Part shown: in pieces, positions 42,706 through 52,599 of the stretch | How positions within the stretch are numbered: the stretch's first letter is position 1 | Layout of the letters: every line of letters begins with the position of its first letter | Translations under genes and position numbers: made by a program | The notes under the pieces: generated by a model | What the model saw: only the letters and a program-made list of their open reading frames with translations | The model's database searches: none | What the model was told of the DNA's origin: nothing | NCBI GenBank assembly: GCA_009763385.1 | Contig: CM019822.1 | Location: 9,952,127 to 10,016,126, forward strand | Reading direction: 5' to 3' | DNA: 64,000 bases | Source of the DNA: Coix lacryma-jobi var. lacryma-jobi | Taxonomy: Eukaryota; Streptophyta; Magnoliopsida; Poales; Poaceae

Positions 42706-45700
42706 CTATTTAGCGGGCACAACTGCGAACCTCCTCTTGACATATGTCCCTTGGTTATGATCATTCCTTAACCATGGAGTTTCCTCATTGTTTAACAAAA
42801 TGCTTGAGTCTTTGTTCACTTTGAATGGTGGAATTCGGTCATCTCTTTCATAATCACCTGACATGTCTGACTTGTCCTCAATTCCGACAATGCTTCTTTT
42901 CCTTGAAAGAACTATGTGGCGCTTTGGCTCGTTGACGATCGAGTTGTTATCATTTTTCCCTCTTTTTGGTTTTGTAGACATGTCTTTCACATAGAACACC
43001 GGACTCACGTCCGCGGCAAGGACAAATGGTTCATCTTTGTACCCAATATTGTTGAGGTCCACTGATGTCATCTCATACTCCTTATCGACTGTTACCCCAC
43101 CTCCGGTACCGGTCATCTTGACCCATTTACACCGAAACAAAGGGACTTTAAAATTAGGTGCGTAGTCTAGTTCCCATATGTCATGTATGCGGCCATAATA
43201 TGTGTATTTGTTCGCATTTGGATCCGTGGCATCCACGCGTACACCACTGTTTTGGTTGGTGCTCCTTCCGTCTTGGGCTATTGTGTAAAATGTATTCCCA
43301 TTGATCTCGTACCCTTTGTATGTGTTGATATACCACGATGGTTGTCTGGCCAACAAATAAAGTTGCTCATCTATGTTGTCATCACCCTGACATTGTTTTC
43401 GCAACCAATCACCGAAGGTTTGCATGTGCTGACGTGTAATACAAGATTCACTCTTCCCAGGCCACTTGGATCGAAGGAAATCCTTATGTACCTCGATATA
43501 TGGATCGACCAATGAGGAGTTCTGTAGAACTGTGTAGTGTGCTTTATCGAAGTAATCGTCTCCTGTACCGATATATGTTTTCTTCCCTAGTGTTCCCTTG
43601 CCACTGAGTCTGCCCTCGTGTCGCGATTCAGGAACGCCAATCGGGTCAAGGTCTGGAATAAAGTCCACACAAAACTCTATGACCTCCTCTATTCCGTAGT
43701 CCTGGGCGATGCTTCCTTCAGGCCGAGAACGGTTATGAACATATTTTTTCAGGACACTCATGAACCTCTCGAATGGGAACATGGTGTGTAGGAACACAGA
43801 ACCAAGAATAATGATCTCCTTGACCAGGTGAACTAGGAGGTGTGTCATGATATCAAAGAAGGATGGAGGGAACACCAACTCAAAGCTGACGAGACATTGA
43901 ACGACATCATTCTGCAAAGTAGAAAGTTCCTCTGGATTGATTGCCTTTTGTGAAATTGAATTGAGAAATGCACATAGCTTCACGGTGGCTAGACGTACAT
44001 GTGGAGGTAGAATTCCTCTTAGAGCAACAGGAAGCAATTGGGTCATAAGCACATGGCAGTCATGGGACTTCAAGTTTTGGAACTTCTTCTCTGGCACATT
44101 AATTATTCTCTTTATATTGGAGGAGAATCCAGATGGGACCTTGATGCTGTTAAGGCATTCAAACATGCTTTCCTTTTCTTCTCTGCTAAGAGTGTAGCTA
44201 GCAGGGCTTAAGTACTGGCGCCCGTCATCTGTCTTCTCCGGATGCAAGTTGTCTCGTTCTTTCATGCGCTGCAAGTCCTGTCGTGCTTCAAGTGAATCCT
44301 TAGGCTTTCTGTAGACACCCATGAATCCAAGCAGGTTCACACAAAGGTTCTTTGTCAGGTACATCACGTCGATCGCATGGCGGACCTCTAAGACATGCAA
44401 GTAGGGTAGCTCCCAGAATATGGACTTCTTCTTCCATATGGGTGCGTGTCCCGAAGCGTCTTTGGGAACAGGTTCGCTGCCCCGTCCCTTTCCAAATACT
44501 ACTTTCGTATCCTTCACCATTTCAAGTATATCATCTTCGGTTCGGTTACGAGGCTTGGTTTGGTGGTCTGCCTTACCTTTAAAATGTTTGCCTTTCTTTC
44601 TTACTAGGTGGCCCATGGGAAGAAACCGACGGTGCCCAACATACACGACCTTCCGACACTTTTTCAAAAATAAACTATCAAGGTCTTCGAAACAGTGTGT
44701 GCATGCATTATATCCCTTGTTTGTCTGGCCTGAAAGATTACTTAGAGCCGACCAATCATTGATTGTTACGAACAATAATGCTCGCAGGTCAAAGTGTTCA
44801 TGTTTGTACTCATCCCACACGCGTATGCCTGGTTTGCTCCATAGAAGTAGAAGTTCCTCAACTAATGGCCTCAGGTAGACATCGATGTCGTTGCCAGGTT
44901 GCTTCGGCCCTTGGATGAGCAATGACATCATAATGAACTTCCGCTTCATGCATAACCACGAAGGAAGGTTGTAGATACATAGAGTAACTGGCCAAGTGCT
45001 ATGACTACTGCTTTGCTCCCCAAAAGGATTAAAACCATCTGTACTTAAAGCGAACCTCAAGTTTCTAGCCTCATCTGCAAACTCTGGGAATTCTCTGTCT
45101 ATCGCTCTCCACTGGGATCCATCAGCTGGGTGCCTCAACATATTGTCTACCTTACGGTCTTCTTTATGCCACCGCAATAACTTTGCATTGTCCTTATTTC
45201 TGAACAAACGTTTCAAGCGTGGTATTATAGGAGGATACCACATAACCTTGACAGGGATTTTCTTCCTGCTTGGACATTCTTCACCCACTACGTCGTCAGG
45301 ATCATCTCGCCTTATCTTATACCGTGATGCTTCACATACCGGGCATGCATCCAAATTCTCATATTCCTCCCCACGGTACAGGATGCAGTCATTAGGACAT
45401 GCGTGTATCTGCTGGATTTCTAATCCCAAAGGGCAGACGACCTGTTTTGCTTCGTACGTAGTGGTGGACAATTCATTCACTTTCGGAAGCATCTTTTTCA
45501 TTATCTTCAATAACTGCCCAAATGCCTTGTCGGATGTACCATTCTTTGCCTTCCATTGCAGCAGTTCCAGTGTAGTACCTAGCTTTTTTTGGCCATCTTC
45601 AGCAGTGGGATATAGCAATTTCCTATGATCCTCTAGCATGCGCTCGAACTTGACCTTCTCCTTGTCACTTTCACATTCTCTTTGTGCATCACGAATGGCG

Positions 45701-46099
45701 TCACCAAGAGCATCAACATCAGCTGCCACATCTTCTGTCGCTGCCGCATCTTCTTCACCATCTCCCCCACTGCATCATCATCAAAGGCACCGTACTGAGC
45801 AATAATATCAGCGTGTGCCAATTTTTCCTCACCTTCTTCACCATCATCCATTACAACCTCCTTTCTCCATGCTTCGTCCAACAAATATAGTTTGTTACGA
45901 AACCCGACTTCAACAAATGCGTATGAAGAGTCCTTAGGCATGAATATTCCTTCAAATTCTTATAGACGGCGCATGAGCAGCACATGAAACCATAATGATT
46001 GTTTGCCTCAGCCACACCTAAGAAATAGTGCACGCCAGCAATGAACTCTTTGGAGCGACGATCGACATTATACGTCCAATTGCGTGACAACATCTGCAT
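42706..46099 (-). pseudogene. CACTA TNP2-type transposase, two frameshifts near the N-terminus
   Basis: The first piece (46099 to about 45858) is a Transpos_assoc domain: NWTYNVDRRSKEFIAGVHYF and YICWTKHGERR, then TAA. The second frame (45858 to about 45770) continues with VVMDDGEEGEEKLAHADIIA. The third frame (from about 45770; 1,007 codons from 45729) holds the rest: CPLGLEIQQIHACPNDCILY, Transposase_21 (residues about 200-400, with STDGFNPFG and NDWSALSNLSGQTNKGYNAC), DUF4218 (about 550-690, with SHDCHVLMTQLLPVALRG) and DUF4216 (about 845-930, with YYGRIHDIWELDY). TNP2/TNPD cuts at the CACTA ends. Two one-base-type shifts lie in the linker between the first domain and the core. Short introns at these sites cannot be fully excluded. 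Confidence 0.88.
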
Positions 46100-46174
46100 T
46101 AAATATTACAACCATGCACTTAGTAGTTTCTCATGTTATTGCACAACACTCATGACATCACATGATTGATTAAT

Positions 46175-46702
46175 TTAAGCAAGCTTGACTACAACGAAGA
46201 CTATCGCAGCTAGCACTAAAAAAACTAAAAATAAAATGCACTTAAACAACATAATTAGTTCGCGTCCGATCCCAACTAAAATAGACAGATTATTCGCTTC
46301 ATCAGCATGGATGGGCTGCTGCCGCTGACTCACTGCCTCATCACCTTTAGCAGTTAGCACAGAATTTCGTACATGCTGAACGTACTCTTCCTCCCAGTAC
46401 CAACCTTTACATCCACTGGTGCCCTCCCACTGCAATTAGAACAAAGAATAAGAAATTTAAACAACATCATCAAGCAAAACCGATACGAATGAACCATATT
46501 AATCAAATGCGGGTAAAGAATAACCCACCTCATGGTCCGGACACTTGTAGAATATACGACCCTTGTTGATTCCCTCTTTTTTCACTCGATACTCTTTCAC
46601 AATCTTCTGCTTACACTCGCCGCAAGCAATGAGAGGAAGATCCGGCCGCAAACGCTTCAGATCCCAATGATGAGAGGCTGAGGACCCGGTCACGGTTGCC
46701 AT
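46175..46702 (-). CDS. GRF-type zinc-finger protein with C-terminal membrane anchor, inside CACTA
   Basis: Two exons: 46702-46529 and 46429-46175, with a GT donor (46528-46527), an AG acceptor (46431-46430) and preserved frame, giving 142 codons plus stop. Residues about 27-57 form a GRF zinc finger (CGECKQKIV...GRIFYKCPDHE). Middle: KGWYWEEEYVQHV. The C-terminus is one hydrophobic helix (LIMLFKCILFLVFLVLAAIV), so a tail-anchored membrane protein is predicted. It lies 75 bp upstream of the TNP2 start on the same strand, within the transposon. It may be a captured host gene or a regular accessory gene of this CACTA family. The frame is intact, unlike its neighbours. The function of such GRF proteins is unknown. 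Confidence 0.72.
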
Positions 46703-46709
46703 CTACTAT

Positions 46710-47280
46710 ATCCATGCTCATTTTGTAAACTATTACATGCAAATTCCTAATTTTCTAAACAATTATAAATAAAAAGACTCTAAATTTATCTATTTGTTTA
46801 GATAATCGAAAAATATGATATAACAATACCAATTTCCACATTGTCTACTCTCTATATTTATTGTTGCAAAGTATTATAAATTCCACATTTTTCTAAAGAA
46901 AATATACTAAAAAGACACTAAAATTCAATATTACTCGTCTTGCATAAGTATGAAATATAGAATGGATACTACCTAGCAGTAGAAAACTATCAAGTGATTG
47001 TGATGAACCAATTTAAACTACTCAACTCTCTATGCTTGTTCTTGCAAACTATATATTTAATTAAATTCCTCTCATATTCAAAAGACATGGTAGGAGATGA
47101 AAATAGTTACCTCTGAACGCAAAGAGACGATGACGGAGTCGAAGAAGATCACCAATTGACGCCGGAGACGAAGAACAATGAAGAACAAATGAAGAACAAG
47201 CAATAACAAGCAATAGCAACAGCAAGAAGCTCACTGAAATTTGAATGTCTCTAGCTCGGGGGAGGAAGAAGTTGGCAGGT
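46710..47280. other. AT-rich 5' region of CACTA
   Basis: No gene is seen between the GRF start and the right subterminal array. It probably carries the promoter of the minus-strand transposon genes. Confidence 0.5.
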
Positions 47281-47289
47281 TATAAACCG

Positions 47290-47530
47290 GGGAGCTTTAG
47301 TCCCGGTTTGTATTAAAAACTGGGGCTAAAAGGTGATCATTTATCCCGGGGCAAGCCACAAACCGTCGCTAAATCTTTAGTCCCGGTCCGGGCACCAACC
47401 GGGACTAAAGGGTCTCTACCCCGACAACTCTGTGCAATAGCCGTTGGGGCAGACCCTTTAGTCCCGGTCCGTGTTACCGACCGGGACTAAAGGGTCTATT
47501 AGTCCCGGGCGGCAAAAACACGGAGACTAA
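47290..47530. repeat. CACTA right subterminal repeat array
   Basis: Direct and inverted CTTTAGTCCCGG units (for example around 47294, 47370, 47397, 47455 and 47480) lie directly inside the right terminus, matching the left array. Confidence 0.85.
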
Positions 47531-47799
47531 AGACGATTTTGAGAATCGGCCAAAGGCCCTGTTCTGTAGTAGTGTAAGATACTAAAACTATACTAGAATT
47601 TTATGTTTTCTTAGACTTAGAGAATACTTTTCGAAAAGCAGCCAATGGTCATATTACCAATTGGCGCTTTGAGGCATCTCCCAGCCAGTCGCAGTCAACG
47701 ATGGACTGATGGAGTGTAAAAAAACTCAACGATGCAGGCTCTTTGAGCATGAGAGCATCGCGAGCAGCACGATCATTTCTGGGGTATCTGGGTAATCCT

Positions 47800-48040
47800 A
47801 ACTGGCATAAGATGTTTAGATACTAATTTAAAATATTAAATATAGATTAATTACAAAATATAATTACAAAGATATAGACTAATTTACGAGATGAATCTAT
47901 TAAACCTAATTAGTCTCTAATTTAGCAATGGTGTGTTCAGGTAAACAAGTGCTAATAATAGATTAATTAGATTCAATAGATTTATATCTCGTAGATTAGT
48001 CACTGTCTCTATAATTCTATATTTATAATACTCTACTCCG
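47800..48040. mobile_element. Tourist/PIF-like MITE fragment
   Basis: The internal words (AGATTAATTA, ACGAGATGAATCTATTAAACC, broken here as two pieces, and AATAATAGATTAATTAGATT) are related to the interior of the TTA-flanked MITE at 48654. The ends are not clear and the right side is cut by the Stowaway nest. Confidence 0.45.
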
Positions 48041-48050
48041 TAAATTAGTA

Positions 48051-48551
48051 CTCTCTCCATATCCATATTAGTTGTCGTTTTAGAAAAGATTAGAGTCAAA
48101 CATTGGGAATATAAATCATCAATAACTATTAAGTTTCTAAGTTTATAATTCTAAAAATTATATAAATAGATTTGTCTTCAAGAATACTCCCTCCGTCCCT
48201 TTTTAAGTGTCGTCCGGAAAGCGTGTCTGTGAGGGAAATACGGATTTATAGAGACACTTATTTAGGGACGGAGGGAGTACTTTCATAAAAGTGTACATAT
48301 ATCACTTTTTTATAAATATTTTTATAAAAATAAGAGGTCAAAGTTGTGTTTTGAAGACCGTGTCGCTGTTATAAACGTTGAGGGAAATACAGATTTATAG
48401 AGACACTTATTTAGGGACAGAGGGAGTACTTTCATAAAAGTGTACATATATCACTTTTTTATAAATATTTTTATAAAAATAAAAGGTCAAAGTTGTGTTT
48501 TGAAGACCGTGTCGCTGTTATAAACGTCAACTAATATGAGTACGAAGGGAA
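48051..48551. mobile_element. Stowaway MITE enlarged by nested MITE and tandem duplication
   Basis: The left end CTCTCTCCATATCCATATTAG and the right end CTAATATGAGTACGAAGGGAA (each 21 bp, given here as border words) are inverted repeats, both flanked by TA. Inside sits a 91-bp Stowaway (48187-48277). A 149-bp segment (48231-48379) that includes the last part of this inner MITE is repeated in tandem at 48380-48528. Confidence 0.75.
48187..48277. mobile_element. 91-bp Stowaway-type MITE, nested
   Basis: CTCCCTCCGTCCC and GGGACGGAGGGAG are perfect inverted ends, flanked by TA. Same family and length as 11785-11875. Confidence 0.9.
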
Positions 48552-48642
48552 TACTCAAAACTTCGAAAATTAAACATTAGTGCCGATCAAACACCCTTCT
48601 GGAGTCTCAAGCCAAGCTCGATAGACCAGTGGAAAGAAAGCT

Positions 48643-49215
48643 GGCCTTGTTTAGGGGGTGTTCGTTTTCAGGGGAATTTTTTTTTCCCCTGTCACATCGA
48701 ATATTGCGACCCTAGTTTAGCCTATTAAAAATATACTAATTAAAAAACTAATTTATCAGCCGGAGGCTAATTCACGAGACGAATCTATTAAACTTGATTA
48801 GTTCATGATTTGACAATGTAGTGCTACAGTAAACATTCGCTAATAATAGATTAATTTACCTTAATAGATTCGTCTTAGTAATTAGCATATGGCTCTGTAA
48901 TTAGTTTTATAATTAATTTATTTTTAATAGACTAAACTACTACCGCAACGTTCGATGTGACAGACAGAAAAATTTTGCCAGGAAAACGAACACCCCCTTA
49001 GTTTCCCTAATTTTCACCAAATATTTCTAGATTCACTATCACATCAATCTTTAGCTACATGCATAGAACATTAAATATAGGTAAAAAATAATTAATTATA
49101 CTTTTAGTATCTACATGTCGAGACGAATCTTTTGAGCTTTGTTGGTCTATGTTTGGACAAAGTCTGTTAAATAATAACAAAAGTGCTACGGTGCGTTTTC
49201 TAAATATTTCTGGTA
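48643..49215. mobile_element. GGCCTTGTTTAG-type MITE, interrupted and right-truncated
   Basis: Starts GGCCTTGTTTA at 48643, is broken by another MITE, and resumes TTAGTTTCCCTAA at 48998. The body after that is similar to 61361-61609 in reverse orientation. The matching right end (AAACTAAACAAGG) is missing; similarity stops near 49215. Confidence 0.7.
48654..48997. mobile_element. Tourist/PIF-type MITE (344 bp) nested in another MITE
   Basis: Perfect 16-bp ends GGGGGTGTTCGTTTTC / GAAAACGAACACCCCC with TTA on both sides (48651-48653, 48998-49000). Removing it restores the start of the surrounding MITE (GGCCTTGTTTAGTTTCCC). Confidence 0.88.
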
Positions 49216-51004
49216 ACTATAGAAGCCCCGAAGATTCTGCAGTATCCTAGCGCAGCGCAGCTTTCCACAGCCGCGTCTGTGGGAATCCGGACCTCCAGCG
49301 CCGCGTGGTCGAAGCGTCCCATCCATTTTACTGCCATCTCGCAATCAGCGCGCTTTGCATGCCTACTATTCCCGCAGCCGTCCGCTCCCGCCTCGCGTCC
49401 GCCGTTCCGTCGCAGCAGGGCAGACGGGCAGAGCCAAGCCACCTTCCCCTCTCTGGCTCCCTCTCGTCTCTGCCCACGGGCCATGGTCCATGGAGCAGGA
49501 AAAAGCTCTCTTCGGTCTTTGGAGATCACGGTCGCCGGACGCAGGCGCCTGGCCGCATAGGCACGGACAGATTCCGCCACGGCGAATTGAATCCGCTGCA
49601 TGCGCTGCCCCGCCGGAACGGGTCGAATTCAATGAACAATAAACAGTGAGCATCGCAATCGCCATGTCCGGAGCCGCAGTAATGGCGTTCCATGTTCGTA
49701 CCATCCGAGAGGCCCGTCGACCGTCGTTATGGCCGCGCCGCGCCGTGCGCGCGGCGCACCGGGGGTGGTAGGATCGGCGCCGGATAGTACCTCTACCACA
49801 TGCCATTGCCGGGCACTTTTGCAGCTGCAGCTTGGAAACTTCAAGCTTCCAACATGGGATTGGCATTGCCATTGGCATGGTTTGGGTTTGCTGCGACGGC
49901 GACGCTGTGCGGGTGCGGGTCTCCTCTCTTTGACCTGCCGCTGCTGATGCGTGAAGCCTGGCATGAATGAACACCGAGAAAAGTGAAAAGACACTGCTGT
50001 TGTCCAAGTACCGGTATACGGAGTACGTATGAAAGACCGATGGAGACGAGAGACGTATCCATGGCTGGAACAAAGTTCGTCTACAGTTTACCGTATTCGT
50101 TCGTGAACCGTACTTTATTGCCTGACGGCTTTTCACCCTGCGCGGCCTGCGCTCGACCTACTACTTCTACTGCCACGGGGATCTACTGCTCGCCAGTCAC
50201 CCTCGCGCTGGCATGCTACTGTGCCTGGCTGGCTGGCCGCTGGCCTGAACCTGAACCTGATGAAGCTCTAAACGAGGAACTGTGGCCACGAATGTTTGAC
50301 CGGTCGATTGAACACTGACACACCTGTGGTTCGACGACTCCTTTTATCTCTCAGTACACTGTAGTCGTCACGAGTAAAGGAGATGGTTCTGAACCTCGGG
50401 GTCCTTTCTCCTAGCGTCCTGGTAGTGGTAGCCACCATTGATGCTCGTTGCTTGAATTATCGACCGTACGGAAACCTGCATTGTTCGGCTGGAAGCTGGT
50501 GCCGCCGCTTGCTGAAGGATTGGGTTGCACAGCGACTCAGGTCATCACTCATCAGATGCATCATGCATGCAGTGCAAGGTCGCCAGTCTACTTCGTCTCT
50601 GCTGGGAGGAGGATTCAGAGTTTGGACCATCCATCCATCCATGATCCATGCAGATCCGAGCTTTGGTCTTGTATAGATAGCTTTGCTTTAGCTGGTAGTA
50701 CTAGGGTGTAGCAGCCAGCATTGGCACTCACGAGCTCCGTATGGTGCGTGGTCCTCCTTCGCCATCACCTACCACATCCATCCCCGAGATTTCATTTCAA
50801 GCGTTGTCCCGTGTGTGGTTCTTACATTCGTTGTAGCCGATCCTCCATACCCTAGTCCATTCATTCATTGTGACACGACAGTCGGTCAAAGTGTCTACAA
50901 CCGGCTTCCCCAGCGATAGCGACAGTTGTGGCGCCATCCAATCCCCCGATCTTCTCGTTTCATTTCACTCCTCGATCCTTGAGAGGCGAGATGGCGGCCG
51001 CAGT
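49216..51004. other. Intergenic, GC-rich
   Basis: Chance frames occur on both strands (up to 256 codons on the minus strand), none with a recognisable domain or gene structure. A CCAT microsatellite lies near 50627-50642. No gene is supported. Confidence 0.5.
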
Positions 51005-51550
51005 TAAGCCTGGGCAAAATACCCGCTACCCATTAATCGTACCCGAATTACCCGAACCCGGACCCGAATTATCCGAACTCGAGGTACCCGATCCCAACTT
51101 CGGATACTGATTTTGATTACCCGAAATTAGTTTGGGTAATTCGGGTAATATCCCCCGGTACCCGAACTACCCAAATTACCCGAAGTTATATTTTTGTCTT
51201 TGTATTTATCATGTTTTGTTAGTTAAATCAATAAATTTATCATTTAATTAGTATACTATTCTCTCCGTTTGAACAAGTGATTGTAATATGTTATTGTTTG
51301 TAAATTAATGTTAGAATTCTATACAAGATGTTGCTGAAATTATGTATGAATTTCTACTAAAATTTTGTATAATTTGCTCTTTTTATGAATTCGGGTAAAT
51401 CGGGTAATTCCCGAACCCGAACCCGAATTATCGGGTACCCGAAGTTGCGGGTAGTGTTTTTTCAGGACTAAATTCGGGTAACAATTTTCATTACCCGAAC
51501 TTTGAATTACCCGACCCGAAAAAAACGGGTAACCCGAACGCCCAGGCTTA
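51005..51550. mobile_element. hAT-like non-autonomous element (546 bp) upstream of EPFL
   Basis: Ends TAAGCCTGGGC / GCCCAGGCTTA form a perfect 11-bp inverted repeat. GCCGCAGT (8 bp) flanks both sides (50997-51004 and 51551-51558), the hAT-type target duplication. The interior near both ends is packed with CCCGAA/TTCGGG and GGTAATTCGGG words in both orientations, and the middle is AT-rich. No coding capacity. Confidence 0.88.
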
Positions 51551-51843
51551 GCCGCAGTAGAACGCCACTGGTAGTATGGACCAAGGGGCAAGGGTTGTGT
51601 TAAACCAAACCAAGCGGGTGATAGGTTTACAAGGTGGTGGTGGTGGTGGTCACCGGCCCAATCCTTGCTGTGGCCTCCATCCGGCCGTGGCGTGGCGTCC
51701 GTCCCCGACGTTTGCACATATATATGCCCATGTCATCGTCTCGTTCCTCTCCTCCCTCTTTTGCAAACCTCCCTCGTCATAGGCCACTGTGACCTGCTTC
51801 TCTTCTCTTGTGCTCCTCCTGTGCCACCGTCACTGCTCGTCTC

Positions 51844-51852
51844 CATATAATA
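51844..51852 (+). promoter_or_regulatory. TATA box of EPFL gene
   Basis: CATATAATA lies about 300 bp upstream of the proposed start codon. Transcription would start near 51880, leaving a long 5' leader with upstream ATGs. Confidence 0.55.
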
Positions 51853-51944
51853 GCCACCTCGCTCAGTAGCTCGAGGAACCACATAGGAGAAGCTTTACTT
51901 CACAGCAGCATCTCTCTAAGCTTTATAGTACTAGGTTTTAGTTT

Positions 51945-51980
51945 ATGGAAGGTGAAGAACCTACACGACACAGAAGCTAG
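51945..51980 (+). promoter_or_regulatory. Upstream ORF in EPFL leader
   Basis: ATG at 51945 opens an 11-codon frame ending TAG at 51978-51980. A second tiny upstream ORF (52141-52158, six codons with stop) overlaps the proposed main start at 52149. Both could lower translation of the peptide gene; this is inferred from position only. Confidence 0.45.
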
Positions 51981-52148
51981 CTGCTAGCTTTCTTCAATAA
52001 CCTCCTCGGTCCATCCGGCAAGAAGCTTCCCTAGTTCCCTTATTTGCCGTTTGCCCTCGATCGATCTGCCCAGTGCCCAAGCAACAAGCATCCATCCATC
52101 CATATCCACCCACCCTTCGTGCTGGCTGTAAGAAGAAGAGATGGTCGC

Positions 52149-52597
52149 ATGGCCGTGACCTGCTCACCTCGCCGAGCGCTCATCGCGGCCGTGTCCCTCT
52201 GCTTCCTTCTCGGCGCCGCCACCAGCATCCGCACCGCGACGTTTTCGCCTTCTCAGGTACGAGCACGAGCACGAGACCGTCCGCCGTCACCACCCAACAC
52301 GACGTTTTCTTTTCCCTCCTGCTCCTGCCTATGAATCCTGACAGTTTTTGTGAGGTACTCTACGTGCAGAACCTGGCGGAGGACAAGTCGCGGCTGGGGT
52401 CGACGCCGCCGAGCTGCCACAACCGGTGCAGCGCCTGCAACCCCTGCATGCCCGTCCAGGTGACGACCGCGCCGGGGCTCGGCCGCGCGTTCCGCGTCAC
52501 CGACGACACGGTGGCCGCCGGCCTCTCTTCGCGCTACTCCAACTACAAGCCGCTGGGCTGGAAATGCCGCTGCGACGGCCGCCTGTACGATCCCTAG
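52149..52597 (+). CDS. EPFL: EPFL (epidermal patterning factor-like) secreted cysteine-rich peptide
   Basis: Two exons: 52149-52256 and 52370-52597, with a phase-0 intron bounded by GT (52257) and AG (52369), giving 111 residues. A signal peptide covers about residues 1-25 (ALIAAVSLCFLLGAATS). The mature C-terminal domain has the EPF/EPFL cysteine pattern: GSTPPSCHNRCSACNPC (about 47-63), a loop, then YSNYKPLGWKCRCDGRLYDP at the C-terminus. The family acts as apoplastic ligands of ERECTA-type receptor kinases (with TMM in stomatal lineages), controlling stomatal density, inflorescence or awn growth. The NYKP-W-C-C ending and the medium loop argue against Stomagen (EPFL9); the exact subgroup is not certain. 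An in-frame ATG at 52044 would add 35 residues, but 52149 gives a proper signal peptide and is preferred. Confidence 0.88.
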
Positions 52598-52599
52598 CG

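Larger units (their letters stand above)
19517..47574 (-). mobile_element. CACTA (En/Spm) transposon with two nested retrotransposons
   Basis: The right terminus, read on the minus strand, starts CACTACTACAGAA. The left terminus on the plus strand starts CATTACAACAGAA; the ends match at 11 of 13 positions, with the left end decayed from CACTA. The 3-bp TAA flanks both ends (19514-19516 and 47575-47577), the expected target duplication. Subterminal arrays of CTTTAGTCCCGG-type units lie inside both ends. All its genes read on the minus strand: GRF protein, TNP2 transposase, then a Ptta/Ulp1-type protein. Subtracting the Gypsy and gag-only insertions leaves about 12.1 kb. Frame damage in both large genes implies the copy is inactive. 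Confidence 0.88.

Noticed and set aside
49366..50136. 256-codon minus-strand frame in GC-rich intergenic DNA
   Set aside because: No known domain, no clear promoter or splice pattern, and overlapping frames on the other strand of similar quality.
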